A stretch of 64,000 nucleotides of DNA. Origin: Nocardioides sp. CFH 31398. Lineage in GTDB: Bacteria > Actinomycetota > Actinomycetes > Propionibacteriales > Nocardioidaceae. A model generated the notes under the pieces. The model did not search any database. It worked only from the letters and a program-made list of their open reading frames with translations, and was not told the origin of the DNA. Below, piece by piece: positions 40,368 through 51,708 of this stretch (position 1 is its first letter; each line of letters begins with the position of its first letter). The position numbers and the translations under genes were made by a program. The DNA lies in contig NZ_JAKUHT010000013.1 of the NCBI RefSeq assembly GCF_022436705.1, positions 1 through 64,000 on the forward strand, read 5' to 3'.

Positions 40368-40856
40368 ATGGCGACCCGGACCACCGCGCGCTCCAAGGCG
40401 CGCAAGCGGGCCCTCGACGTGCTCTACGCCGCGGAGCTGCGCGGCGAGCCTCCCCTGGTGACCCTGGAGGCCTTCGTCACCGACGGCAACGCGCCGACGA
40501 ACCCGTACAGCGAGACCCTCGTGCGGGGCGTCGTCGAGCAGCGCGACCGGATCGACGAGCTGCTGACCCGTCACAGCCGCGGCTGGACGCTGGCCCGCAT
40601 GCCCGCCGTGGACCGCAACGTGCTGCGCCTCGCGGTGTACGAGCTCCTCGCCGTGGACGACGTCCCGAGCCCGGTCGCCCTGTCGGAGGCGGTCGCGCTG
40701 GTGCGCGACCTCTCCACCGACGAGTCGCCGCCCTTCGTCAACGGGGTCCTCGCCTCCGTCGCCGACGAGCTGGAGGCGGTCGGGGACACCGGGACCGACG
40801 CGACGCCGGGGCCGGACCTCCCGGATGTCGACGAGGACGGGCCGTCGGAGGACTAA
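40368..40856 (+). CDS. nusB: Transcription antitermination factor NusB
   Basis: This 162-aa helical RNA-binding protein works with NusE in rRNA antitermination. Motifs are ARKRALDVLYAAELRG, the LVRGVVEQRDRID helix, VDRNVLRLAVYELL and FVNGVLASVADEL. A 25-residue acidic tail extends past the domain. bldD or pyrR often follow nusB in Actinobacteria; here a different set of genes intervenes. Confidence 0.94.
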   Translation: MATRTTARSKARKRALDVLYAAELRGEPPLVTLEAFVTDGNAPTNPYSETLVRGVVEQRDRIDELLTRHSRGWTLARMPAVDRNVLRLAVYELLAVDDVPSPVALSEAVALVRDLSTDESPPFVNGVLASVADELEAVGDTGTDATPGPDLPDVDEDGPSED

Positions 40857-40911
40857 CGTTCGGGCCCAGCGGGCAGACGGTGCGTGAGGCCGCGAGACGA
40901 GGGGGACCAGC

Positions 40912-42429
40912 ATGTCGCAGGAGCAGGGCGGGAGCGAGCAGGGTGAGGGTCGGCACGACCCCGCCCACGAGCCCGACACCAGCGAGCGGCTGTACACGAC
41001 CGAGGAGCTCGCCGACTACGGCGCCCGGCTCGAGGCGGAGCCGACGCCGTCCGGCCGGCCGGTGACGGGCGACCCCCTCACCGACCCGATGGTCGGGGGC
41101 TCCCCGAGCCCCGGTCGACCCGCGGAGGAGGCGCGCCCGGGTCCGGTGCCCGACCCGAACGCCCCCGGCCCCGCCCGCCCGGTCGAGGGCGGCGGCGCGG
41201 AGCAGACCCGCATCGCCGCCGCACCCTCGGCCCAGCAGGCCCCGCCCGCGTGGCCGCAGCAGCCGCAGCAGCAGCAGCAGACATCACCGGGCTGGAGCCC
41301 GGGTCCCGCCTCGCCGCAGGGATGGGGCCAGCCGGCCCAGCAACAGGCCCAGCAACAGGCCCAGCAGCCGGCCCAGCAGCCGGCCCAGCAGCCGGGACGT
41401 CGGCAGGGCCCGCCGCCCGGCTGGCAGCAGCAGCCCGGCCCCCTGCCGGAGGCGCCAGGCCCCCAGCAGGGTCCGGAGGGTGAGCCGCGTCGCTTCATGA
41501 CGGCCACCGACTTCCTCGACCGGCGCGCGGACGTCGTGGAGTACGGCCCCGCCACGTGGGGCTGGCGCGGCCGGGTGCGTCGCTGGTCGGGCGGCCTGGT
41601 CTCGCCCCAGATGGGTCCGGCGGAGATGGTCCACGAGGACTACCGCCGGGTCATCCAGAAGGACTTCGACGGCCCGCGCACCATCGCCTTCCTGAACCCG
41701 AAGGGCGGCGCGGCCAAGACGACGGGGGTGCTGGCCGCCGGCTACACGTTCGGCACCGTCCGCGGCGGCACGGTGGTCGCGTGGGACAACAACGAGACCC
41801 GCGGCACGCTGGGGATCCGCGCGATGCGCAGCACGCACCGCAACACCACCCGCGAGCTGCTGGAGGACCTCGAGAAGTTCAGCGACGTCTACCAGTCGCG
41901 CATCGGTGACCTCGGGGCGTTCGTGCGGGCGCAGGGCGACGCGCACTTCGACGTCCTCGCCTCCGACGAGCGGCCGGACGTGACGGGCACGATCCGTGCG
42001 AAGGACTTCACCGCCGTCCACCAGCTGCTCGAACGGTTCTACCGGGTCATCCTCGTCGACACCGGCAACAACATGCGCGCCGAGAACTGGCTCGCCGCCG
42101 CCGAGGCCGCCGACCTGCTCGTCGTGACCAGCACGGTCCGTGAGGACACCGGCTACAGCGGCCTGTGGATGCTCGACGCCCTGCAGGACGCCGGCTACCA
42201 GGACCTCAAGCACCGCACGATCACGGTGCTGTCCGACCCCAGCCCCAGCGTCGACGCCACGCTGGCCCACGACCTCATGCAGGTCTACGAGCAGCGCACC
42301 CGCGAGGTCTACCGGGTGCCCTACGACCCGTCGCTGGTCTCCGGCTCGGAGATCCCCTACGCCCAGCTGTCGCGGAGCACCCGCGACTCCTGGCTCCGCG
42401 CCTGCGCGGGCATGGCCTCGGCCCTGTGA
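40912..42429 (+). CDS. MinD/ParA-like ATPase with Q/P-rich disordered N-terminus
   Basis: This 505-aa protein has two parts. Residues 1-185 are disordered and rich in Pro, Gln and Gly, including PQQPQQQQQ and tandem AQQQ/AQQP units. Residues 190-505 form a SIMIBI-type ATPase with the deviant Walker A NPKGGAAKTT (near residue 264), a switch-like WDNNE and Walker B VILVDTGNN (near 382). The architecture resembles EspI-type and other actinobacterial MinD-like proteins associated with type VII secretion or polar positioning. No ESX gene is in the window, so the role is unassigned. Confidence 0.75.
   Translation: MSQEQGGSEQGEGRHDPAHEPDTSERLYTTEELADYGARLEAEPTPSGRPVTGDPLTDPMVGGSPSPGRPAEEARPGPVPDPNAPGPARPVEGGGAEQTRIAAAPSAQQAPPAWPQQPQQQQQTSPGWSPGPASPQGWGQPAQQQAQQQAQQPAQQPAQQPGRRQGPPPGWQQQPGPLPEAPGPQQGPEGEPRRFMTATDFLDRRADVVEYGPATWGWRGRVRRWSGGLVSPQMGPAEMVHEDYRRVIQKDFDGPRTIAFLNPKGGAAKTTGVLAAGYTFGTVRGGTVVAWDNNETRGTLGIRAMRSTHRNTTRELLEDLEKFSDVYQSRIGDLGAFVRAQGDAHFDVLASDERPDVTGTIRAKDFTAVHQLLERFYRVILVDTGNNMRAENWLAAAEAADLLVVTSTVREDTGYSGLWMLDALQDAGYQDLKHRTITVLSDPSPSVDATLAHDLMQVYEQRTREVYRVPYDPSLVSGSEIPYAQLSRSTRDSWLRACAGMASAL
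41336..41398 (+). repeat. Short in-frame tandem repeat encoding AQQQ/AQQP units
   Basis: A 12-base motif (GCCCAGCAACAG or GCCCAGCAGCCG) is repeated about five times in the disordered region of the MinD-like gene. It keeps the frame and probably varies in copy number between strains. Confidence 0.7.
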
Positions 42430-42449
42430 CCGCGAGCCGCCTGACCCGT

Positions 42450-42534
42450 CCGGTGGTCGAGGCGGTGTCCTGAGCCTGTCGACGGGAGCCAGGTCGGCCA
42501 CGGCCTGGCCAGGGACCCCTCGGGACGGCAGGCC
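42450..42534. repeat. Dispersed intergenic element between convergent genes (copy 2)
   Basis: The gap between the MinD-like gene and the convergent dioxygenase gene contains CCTGAGCCTGTCGA at 42469-42482, the exact reverse complement of the core at 7907-7920, next to GGTGGTCGAGGC and a CCAGG...CCTGG hairpin. It may serve as a bidirectional terminator. Confidence 0.5.
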
Positions 42535-43344
42535 TCACAGGGTGCTGCGGACCTCCCACAGGAGCGGGTAGTAGCGGAGGTCGAGGCGGCCGCGCAGGTA
42601 GGCCGCGCCGCTGGAGCCGCCCGTGCCGGACTTGGCGCCGATCATCCGCTCGACCATCACGACGTGGCGGGCGCGCCAGCCGGCCGCGAGCTCGTCGTGC
42701 TGGAGCAGGGCCTCCGACAGCGCCCAGGCGGCGCCGTACCGGTTGCGGTCGTGCGCCAGGGAGCGGATCGAGGACAGCACCGCTTCGTCGTCGTCGGTGG
42801 GCAGGTCGGCGGCGCGCAGGACGTCCAGGAACGCGTCCCACAGCGTCGGCTCCGACAGCCGCCGCTCGAGCCGCGACTCCTCCTCGGCGGTGAGCCCGCG
42901 GAAGCGGCGCAGGTAGCCCGGGTCCTGCGCGCCCGAGAGGAACTCCAGCTCGCGGAACTGCACGGACTGGAACCCGCTCGCCGGGGCCAGGCGCTGGCGG
43001 AAGGTCGCGAAGTCCTGCGGCGTCATCGTCTCGAGGACGTCGACCTGCTCGACCAGCACGCGCTCGATGACGTGCACCCGCCCGAGCAGGTGCTGGGCGC
43101 GCCACAGCTCGCCGGACGTCATCGCGGCCCGGACCGCCTCCAGCTCGTGCAGCAGCTGCTGGAACCACAGCTCGTAGACCTGGTGGATCGTGATGAACAG
43201 CAGCTCGTCGTGCGCCGGCGGGTCCGACTCGAGGTGCTGGGCGTCGAGCAGGTCGGGCAGGCGCAGGTAGCTGCCGTAGGTCAGCTGCGCCCCCTGCTCG
43301 CCGAACGAGACGAACGAATCGGTGCCGGGGTCCACGGGCACCAC
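42535..43344 (-). CDS. kynA: Tryptophan 2,3-dioxygenase
   Basis: This 269-aa haem enzyme opens tryptophan to N-formylkynurenine. Diagnostic segments are LTYGSYLRLPDLLDAQ, HDELLFITIHQVYELWFQQ (distal His), the helix FQSVQFRELEF and the proximal haem ligand in RHVVMVERMIGAKSGTGGSSG. Other kynurenine-pathway genes (kynB, kynU) are not adjacent. The start GTG 43344 faces the divergent reductase gene 44 bp away. Confidence 0.93.
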   Translation of the reverse strand: MVPVDPGTDSFVSFGEQGAQLTYGSYLRLPDLLDAQHLESDPPAHDELLFITIHQVYELWFQQLLHELEAVRAAMTSGELWRAQHLLGRVHVIERVLVEQVDVLETMTPQDFATFRQRLAPASGFQSVQFRELEFLSGAQDPGYLRRFRGLTAEEESRLERRLSEPTLWDAFLDVLRAADLPTDDDEAVLSSIRSLAHDRNRYGAAWALSEALLQHDELAAGWRARHVVMVERMIGAKSGTGGSSGAAYLRGRLDLRYYPLLWEVRSTL

Positions 43345-43388
43345 CCAACCAGAACCGGCATGCTGGCGACCATGAGCGAGGAGACCCG

Positions 43389-44798
43389 ATGAGCAGCCCC
43401 CAGGACGGCGCCGACGACGGCGCAGCGACGCAGGTGGACCTCGTGGTCCTGGGCGCGGGCCCGGGCGGCGAGTCGCTCGCCTCCGGGGCCGCCGCGACCG
43501 GTCTCGAGGTCGTCGTGGTCGACCGTCACCTCGTCGGCGGCGAGTGCCCCTACTACGGCTGCATCCCCTCCAAGATGATGCTGCGCGCGGCCGACGCCCT
43601 CGCCGAGGCCGGCCGGGTGTCGGAGCTCGCGGGCGAGGTGAGCGTCAGCCCGTCCTGGGCGCCCGTGCACGCCCGCGTCCGCGACGAGGCGACAGCCGAC
43701 TGGGACGACACCGTCGCCGTCGACCGCCTCACCGACGCCGGCGCGACCGTGTACCACGGCATCGGGCGCCTGACCGGCACCGGGACGGTCGCGGTCGAGC
43801 TCCCCGACGGCTCCGCCGGCCCGACGTTCGAGGCGCGCCGTGGCGTCGTGCTCAACGTCGGCACCCGCCCCGCCGCGCCGCCCGTGGAGGGCCTCGCGGA
43901 CACGCCGTACTGGACCAACCGGGACGCAGTCCGCGCCGACCACGTGCCCGGCAGCCTGGTCGTCCTCGGTGGTGGCCCGATCGGGTGCGAGCTCGCCCAG
44001 ACCTTCGCCCGCTTCGGCAGCCGGGTCACGGTCGTGCAGCACGGCGACCGCCTGCTCGCCGGCGACGAGCCCGAGGCCGGCCGGCTGCTGGAGGAGGTCT
44101 TCGTCGCCGAGGGCATCCGCGTGATGACCGGCGCCGAGGTGACGCGGGCGTCCTACGCCGACGGCACCTTCACCCTGTCCCTGGACGACGGCGAGGAGCT
44201 CGTCGCCGACCAGCTGCTCGTCGCCGCCGGGCGCACCCCCAACCTCGACGACCTGGGCCTCGAGACCATCGGCCTCGACCCGTCCGCGCGCACCCTGGAG
44301 ACGGACGAGCGGATGCGGGCCGGGGAGCGGCTGTGGGCCATCGGCGACATCACCGGCAAGGGTGCGTACACGCACGTGTCGATGTACCAGGCCGCGGTCG
44401 CCCTGGCCGACGTCACCGGCGCGGAGCACCACCCGGCCGAGTACCACGCCGTGCCGCACGCGACCTTCACCGACCCCGAGGTCGGCGGCGTCGGGATGAC
44501 CGAGCAGGCCGCCCGTGACGCCGGGCTCACCGTCCGGGTCGGGGTGACGCCGCTGGAGGCGTCGTCCCGCGGGTTCACCCACGGCCCGGGGGCCAGGGGA
44601 GTGATCAAGGTCGTCGAGGACGCCGACGCCGGGGTCCTCGTCGGGGCCACGGCCGCCGGGCCGTCCGGCGGGGAGATCCTGGGCCTGCTGGCGCTCGCCG
44701 TCCACGCCCGGGTCCCGACCGCGACGCTGCGCTCGATGATCTACGCCTACCCGACCTTCCACCGGGCCGTCGAGTCCGCCCTCGACGAGCTCGGGTGA
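43389..44798 (+). CDS. FAD-dependent pyridine nucleotide-disulfide oxidoreductase
   Basis: This 469-aa flavoprotein has FAD-binding VVLGAGPGGESLASGAA near residue 20, the redox-active pair in GGECPYYGCIPSK (Cys-X4-Cys, near 50), NAD(P)-binding VVLGGGPIGCELAQTFARFG near 195 and a C-terminal dimerisation domain. The terminal motif AYPTFHRAVESAL keeps a His but lacks the HPT(L/F)SE form of lipoamide dehydrogenase, so it is probably a lipoamide-dehydrogenase/mercuric-reductase homologue of other specificity. Confidence 0.85.
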   Translation: MSSPQDGADDGAATQVDLVVLGAGPGGESLASGAAATGLEVVVVDRHLVGGECPYYGCIPSKMMLRAADALAEAGRVSELAGEVSVSPSWAPVHARVRDEATADWDDTVAVDRLTDAGATVYHGIGRLTGTGTVAVELPDGSAGPTFEARRGVVLNVGTRPAAPPVEGLADTPYWTNRDAVRADHVPGSLVVLGGGPIGCELAQTFARFGSRVTVVQHGDRLLAGDEPEAGRLLEEVFVAEGIRVMTGAEVTRASYADGTFTLSLDDGEELVADQLLVAAGRTPNLDDLGLETIGLDPSARTLETDERMRAGERLWAIGDITGKGAYTHVSMYQAAVALADVTGAEHHPAEYHAVPHATFTDPEVGGVGMTEQAARDAGLTVRVGVTPLEASSRGFTHGPGARGVIKVVEDADAGVLVGATAAGPSGGEILGLLALAVHARVPTATLRSMIYAYPTFHRAVESALDELG

Positions 44799-44805
44799 GG
44801 CGCCC

Positions 44806-47189
<2,384 letters not shown>

Positions 47190-47193
<4 letters not shown>

Positions 47194-48500
47194 GTGAGAC
47201 GACCGACCGGCCGCTCCTGGTGCGCGGTGCGACGCTGCCGGACGGCACCCGCGGCGACCTGCTGCTGGCCGAGCGGCTCGTGCGTGCGACCGGGTCCGGC
47301 GTCGACGCCGGTGCGCCCGGGGACGCCGAGGTGCTCGACGCCGACGGCCTGGTCGCCCTGCCCGGGCTGGTGGACCTCCACACCCACCTGCGCGAGCCCG
47401 GCCGCGAGGACGCCGAGACGGTCGCCACCGGCTCGCGGGCCGCGGCGGCGGGGGGCTACACCGCCGTCCTGGCGATGGCCAACACCTCGCCGGTCACCGA
47501 CACCGCCGAGGCCGCGGAGCGCGTGCTCGACCTCGGGCGCGCCGCGGGGCTCGTCGACGTCCAGCCGGTCGGGGCCGTGACCCATGGCCTGGAGGGCCAG
47601 CAGCTCGCCGAGCTGGGGCTGATGGCGCGGTCGCGGGCCGCCGTCCGGGTGTTCTCGGACGACGGGCGCTGCGTCGCCGACGCCCGGGTGATGCGACGGG
47701 CCCTGGAGTACGTCAAGGCGTTCGGCGGCGTGGTCGCCCAGCACGCCCAGGACCCCACCCTCGCCGGGCCCGACGCCTGCTGCCACGAGGGCGAGACCTC
47801 GGGGCGGCTCGGGCTGCCCGGCTGGCCCGGCGTCGCCGAGGAGACGATCGTCGCCCGGGACGTCATGCTCGCCCGCCACACCGGCTCGCGGGTGCACGTG
47901 TGCCACGTCTCGACCGCCGGCACGGTCGAGGTGCTCCGCTGGGCCAAGGCGCAGGGGCTGCCGGTCACCGCCGAGGTCACCCCCCACCACCTGCTGCTCA
48001 CCACCGACGAGCTCGCCGGCTACGACCCGACGTACAAGGTCAACCCGCCGCTGCGCCCCGCCGAGGACGTCGCCGCCCTGCGGGCCGCCCTGGCCGACGG
48101 GACCATCGACGCCGTCGCCACCGACCATGCCCCCCACGCGCGGCACGACAAGGAGCACGCGTTCACCGACGCCGCGTTCGGCATGGTCGGGCTCGAGACG
48201 GCCCTGGCGGTCGTGTCGACCGTGATGGTGGCCGGTGCCGAGGGAGGCCCGTTCGGGTGGGACGACGTCGCCCGGGTGATGTCCGCCAACCCGGCCCGCA
48301 TCGCCGGCCTGGCCGGCCAGGGCCGTCCGCTGGCCGTGGGGGAGCCGGCGAACGTCGTGCTCGTCGACCCGTCGGCGCGGGTCAGGGTCGACCGGGACGC
48401 GACGTACTCGCTGTCGCGCAACAACCCCTGGCACGGGCGCGAGCTCGTCGGTCGGGTGCGGGCGACCGTGCTGCGGGGCCGGGTCACCCACGCGGTCTGA
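47190..48500 (+). CDS. pyrC: Dihydroorotase
   Basis: This 436-aa type I zinc amidohydrolase cyclises carbamoyl aspartate. The metal site [10 protein letters not shown] (near residue 59), ligands in [10 protein letters not shown] and HHLLLTT, and the catalytic [13 protein letters not shown] are visible. GTG 47190 overlaps pyrB. After it the operon is interrupted: carA resumes only at 51709. Confidence 0.95.
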
Positions 48501-48506
48501 CCGCGG

Positions 48507-48535
48507 CCCGACGGTCGGGGACGACCCCGGTCGGG
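48507..48535 (+). terminator. Hairpin after pyrC, between convergent genes
   Basis: CCCGAC (48507-48512) pairs with GTCGGG (48530-48535) around an inner GGGG-ACGA-CCCC stem. It fills the 35-bp gap between pyrC and the convergent phosphoesterase gene and may terminate in both directions. Confidence 0.45.
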
Positions 48536-49558
48536 TCAGGGGCGCACGAAGTCCAGCCCGTTGACGTAGGCGTCGTACTGCGACAGGTGCCCGCCGGTGG
48601 ACGGGACGCGGAAGCGGGAGAAGACGGCACCGGCCTCCGGGTCGACGGTGACGAGCCGGACCGGGTTGGCGTCGGGGGAGTGGAAGGCGCCGAGGAACGA
48701 CGCGACCCGGTTGCCGTGCACCCCGGTGTCCGTGCGGTACGCCGCGGCGCCGGTGTGGCCCGAGAAGACGAGTTTGATGTTGGCGTGCTGCGAGACCAGC
48801 TGCTGCCACAGCTGCTGCGGGCTGGTGTCGCCGTACTCGGCGGACGTGGCGATGGAGCCGTCGTCCGCGAGGTAGCTGTGGGTGGCGATGACGACGTTGC
48901 GTCGCGGGTGCTGGGCGACGACGCGGTTGGCCCAGGCCACCACCTCGGCGCGGGGCCACGGCTCGAGGCTCAGCACCATCCACCGCAGCCCGCCGGCGTC
49001 GAAGCGCCGGTAGGCGTTGGCGATCGAGTCCGCCTCGAAGCGCCCGGCGAAGCCCCGCGCGAACGCCTCGTCGGTCTCGTCGGTCCGTCGGAGCAGCGCG
49101 GCGTCGGTGCACGCGGCGGCGAACCGCTGCGTGCACTCGGGGTTCTGCACGTAGGGCAACCGGCCGTAGCCACCCTGCCCGTCCCACCCGTGCCGGCGGC
49201 TGTCGTGGTTGCCGAGCGCGAGCTGCCACGGGACGCCCGCGGCGCCCAGCACCTGCATGGCCGCCTTGGCCCGCGACAGCTGCTCGGGCGCCGCCCAGCC
49301 CCAGTTCGCCACGTCACCGGTGTGCAGCACGAAGCGCAGGTCGTCGGCGGCGGCACGGTCGGCCAGCCAGCGGGTGCGCTGGGCGAAGCGGCCGTCGTCG
49401 GCGCGGACCACCTCGTCCTGGGTGTCGGGGATGACGGCGAGGGTGAAGCGCGGGTCGTCCTCGGGGTCGGCGGCGACTCCGGGCGTGGCGGAGCCGAGCA
49501 GGAGGCCGAGGGCGAGGGTGGGGACGGCCAGGACGGCCGCGAGGCGGGGGAGGGCCAT
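48536..49558 (-). CDS. Secreted metallophosphoesterase (calcineurin-like)
   Basis: This 340-aa protein has an N-terminal signal peptide (LAAVLAVPTLALGLLLGSATPGVAA) and a calcineurin-like phosphoesterase domain: VIPDTQDE, FVLHTGDVANWG, LALGNHDSRR and FSGHTGA are the metal-site blocks (D-x-Q variant at the first block). Residues around NVVIATHSYL give a further His ligand. The substrate is unknown; it is probably cell-wall-associated or extracellular. It is divergent from the sulfotransferase gene. Confidence 0.85.
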   Translation of the reverse strand: MALPRLAAVLAVPTLALGLLLGSATPGVAADPEDDPRFTLAVIPDTQDEVVRADDGRFAQRTRWLADRAAADDLRFVLHTGDVANWGWAAPEQLSRAKAAMQVLGAAGVPWQLALGNHDSRRHGWDGQGGYGRLPYVQNPECTQRFAAACTDAALLRRTDETDEAFARGFAGRFEADSIANAYRRFDAGGLRWMVLSLEPWPRAEVVAWANRVVAQHPRRNVVIATHSYLADDGSIATSAEYGDTSPQQLWQQLVSQHANIKLVFSGHTGAAAYRTDTGVHGNRVASFLGAFHSPDANPVRLVTVDPEAGAVFSRFRVPSTGGHLSQYDAYVNGLDFVRP

Positions 49559-49653
49559 GACCCCACTGTCTCAGCGGCCATCGACGCCGCGGGAGGGGGT
49601 CTCGGCGCCGGCGCGGTCCGGTGCAGCCATGGCCACCAAGTCGATCAGATGAC

Positions 49654-49659
49654 TACACT
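49654..49659 (+). promoter_or_regulatory. Putative -10 box, leaderless sulfotransferase gene
   Basis: TACACT ends 6 nt before ATG 49666 without a ribosome-binding site. Confidence 0.45.
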
Positions 49660-49665
49660 TTGGTC

Positions 49666-50655
49666 ATGGCACGACGCCGCGGCCCTGACTTCTTCCTGAT
49701 CGGCGCCCCGAAGGCGGGCACGAGCGCGCTGCACAAGGCGCTGGAGCAGCACCCCGGGCTGTTCCTGTCCCGCCCGAAGGAGCCGAAGTACTACATGTGC
49801 GGCGACTCGCCGCCGCCGGCGTACAAGGGCCCGGGCGACGCCCACAGCAACCAGGAGTGGGTCTGGCAGCGCGAGCGCTACCTCGCCCTGTTCGACGGCG
49901 CCCCCGAGGGCGCGCTGCGCGGTGAGAGCACGCCGTTCTACCTGTACAACCGCGACGCGCGGCGCCGCATCGCCGCGGACAACCCCGACGCGAAGCTCGT
50001 CGCCGTGCTCCGGGACCCGGTCGACCGGGCGTACTCCAACTGGATGCACCTGTGGATGGACGGGCTCGAGCCCCGGTGCGACGTCGTCGAGGCCGTGAAG
50101 CGCGAGCAGTGGCGCATCGACCAGGGCTGGGCGCCGTTCTGGCACTACTCGTCGCTGGGCATGTACGGCCGGCAGCTGGCGGACCTGTACGACCACGTCC
50201 CCGCGGACCAGGTGCTCCTGCTCCGCTACAAGGAGCTGGTCGCCTCGCCCGGACCGACCCTGCGACGGGTCTTCGACTTCCTCGGCGTCCCGCCCGTCGA
50301 GATCGAGACCATCCCTGCCGACAACTCGCGACCCTTCGTCGAGGACGGTCTGCGCACGAGGCTCCTGGGCCCCGTCATCCGCGCCGGGGCGTGGGCGGGC
50401 CAGTTCGCACCGCCGCAGGCGTGGCGCAGGGCCAGCAGCCCGCTGGTCCGTCAGCTCCAGCGCAGCGGCGAGGGCGGTCGCCCCAGCCTCACGCCCGAGC
50501 AGCGCTCGCTCCTCCTCGAGCCGCACCGCGAGGACATCGCGCTGCTGACCGAGCTGACCGGGCAGGACTTCTCCGAGTGGCTGCTGCACCGCGACGGCGG
50601 GTCGTTCGCCACCCGCCAGGCGGAGGAGCAGCAGCGGGTCGGCCAGGCCGGCTGA
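49666..50655 (+). CDS. PAPS-dependent sulfotransferase family protein
   Basis: This 329-aa protein has the 5'-phosphosulfate loop LIGAPKAGTSALHKAL at residues 11-26 and the 3'-phosphate site LRDPVDRAYSNW near residue 126, the two PAPS-binding signatures of sulfotransferases. The acceptor is unknown; bacterial homologues sulfate lipids or polysaccharides. The leaderless promoter fixes ATG 49666. It sits between pyrC and carA with two other non-pyrimidine genes. Confidence 0.88.
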   Translation: MARRRGPDFFLIGAPKAGTSALHKALEQHPGLFLSRPKEPKYYMCGDSPPPAYKGPGDAHSNQEWVWQRERYLALFDGAPEGALRGESTPFYLYNRDARRRIAADNPDAKLVAVLRDPVDRAYSNWMHLWMDGLEPRCDVVEAVKREQWRIDQGWAPFWHYSSLGMYGRQLADLYDHVPADQVLLLRYKELVASPGPTLRRVFDFLGVPPVEIETIPADNSRPFVEDGLRTRLLGPVIRAGAWAGQFAPPQAWRRASSPLVRQLQRSGEGGRPSLTPEQRSLLLEPHREDIALLTELTGQDFSEWLLHRDGGSFATRQAEEQQRVGQAG

Positions 50656-50683
50656 GCCCGGCCGGGTCCGCCCCGCGCCGGGG

Positions 50684-50701
50684 CCTCACCAGCCGGTGAG
50701 G
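50684..50701. terminator. Perfect 7-bp hairpin between convergent genes
   Basis: CCTCACC-AGCC-GGTGAGG spans the stop codon of the minus-strand beta-propeller gene, 28 nt past the sulfotransferase stop, and is suited to bidirectional termination. Confidence 0.4.
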
Positions 50702-51597
50702 ATCCCCGTCACCAGGTCGTGCGCGCCGTCCGGGCGTGCGATCTCCGCGTAGCAGCGCAGGCGGCCGTCGGGCAGCCGGACCGTCGCCGCGTACCGCCAG
50801 GCGCCGTCGGAGTCCTGGGAGGCCAGCGGCTGCGTCGTCCGGCTCGTCAGCGCCGAGGCCGGGCCGGCACCGGGCTCCCCGGTCGCGACCCCGCAGCGCT
50901 CGTGCCAGTTGTCCTCCTTGCGGGGGCGCCCGTCGTACAGGACGACGAGGGGGTCGAGCGACACCACCGCGGTGACCCGGGCACCCCGCGCGTCCCACAT
51001 GCCGGACCGCGGGGAGAGGACGGTGCCGTGCCGCGTCCAGGCCAGGCCGTCGGAGCTCGAGTGGTACGACGTCGACATGCGGTCCTCCTCCCCGGTGTCG
51101 GTGAGGGGGTGGTCGCACGACCAGAGGTGCCAGCCGCCGGCGTCGTCCACCGCGACGACGGGGTCCTTGACGCCGACGGTCTCGTCACCGGGCAGGGTCA
51201 CGGTGCGGCGCCCCCGGGGCAGCTCCTCGACGGTGTCGGCGTCGAGGGCCTCCACCCACCAGTGCTTCGAGCCGGGGGTGGCGCACGACAGGTAGAGGCG
51301 CCAGCCGCCGTCCGGACGCCGCAGCACGACGGGACGCTCGAAGGACTCCGCCCCGAACTCGTCCCGCTCGACCTCGCACACGGTCTCGAAGGCGACGCCG
51401 TCCGGCGACGCCGCGACGACGACCGCGACCCCGCGGCCCTCCGTGAGCGGGCGGCGGACGCGGTAGGTGAGGTAGGTCACGCCGTCGACGAGGACGGCGG
51501 ACGCGGCCCCGCTCCAGTTGCCGGGGCCCGCGTCGGGCGCGGGGACGACCACGCGCGGCTCGTCGAGGAAGGGCAGGCCCAGGTCGAGGACGGTCAT
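50686..51597 (-). CDS. Predicted five-bladed beta-propeller glycoside hydrolase-like protein
   Basis: This 303-aa cytoplasmic protein (no signal peptide) has repeated blade motifs such as YLTYRVRRP, FERPVVLRRPDGGWRLYLSCATPGSKHWW, KDPVVAVDDAGGWHLWSCDHP and SSSDGLAWTRHGTVL. These resemble the GH43/GH130 propeller fold. The specific activity is unknown. A TACACT box (51604-51609, read on the minus strand) lies 7 nt before the ATG, so the mRNA is probably leaderless. Confidence 0.65.
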   Translation of the reverse strand: MTVLDLGLPFLDEPRVVVPAPDAGPGNWSGAASAVLVDGVTYLTYRVRRPLTEGRGVAVVVAASPDGVAFETVCEVERDEFGAESFERPVVLRRPDGGWRLYLSCATPGSKHWWVEALDADTVEELPRGRRTVTLPGDETVGVKDPVVAVDDAGGWHLWSCDHPLTDTGEEDRMSTSYHSSSDGLAWTRHGTVLSPRSGMWDARGARVTAVVSLDPLVVLYDGRPRKEDNWHERCGVATGEPGAGPASALTSRTTQPLASQDSDGAWRYAATVRLPDGRLRCYAEIARPDGAHDLVTGILTGW

Positions 51598-51645
51598 GGC
51601 CGAAGTGTAGTGAAACGGTCAGGAATGGGTGGGTCGCCGCGCTGG

Positions 51646-51651
51646 TAGGGT
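51646..51651 (+). promoter_or_regulatory. Putative -10 box of carA
   Basis: TAGGGT, identical to the pyrR promoter box, lies 10 bases before the carA leader, giving carA its own promoter. Confidence 0.5.
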
Positions 51652-51661
51652 CGCGCCGACC

Positions 51662-51702
51662 GACATCCTTTAACTGGCCGTCCCGTGAGGCGGAGAAGGA
51701 GG
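51662..51702 (+). promoter_or_regulatory. PyrR-binding leader (carA copy)
   Basis: This second 41-nt PyrR-type leader shares the loop CCGTCCCGTGAGGCGG and AAGGAGG with the pyrR copy and differs at five positions, three of them clustered before the loop. It lets carA, separated from pyrRBC by three genes, be co-regulated by PyrR. Confidence 0.8.
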
Positions 51703-51708
51703 TACGGC

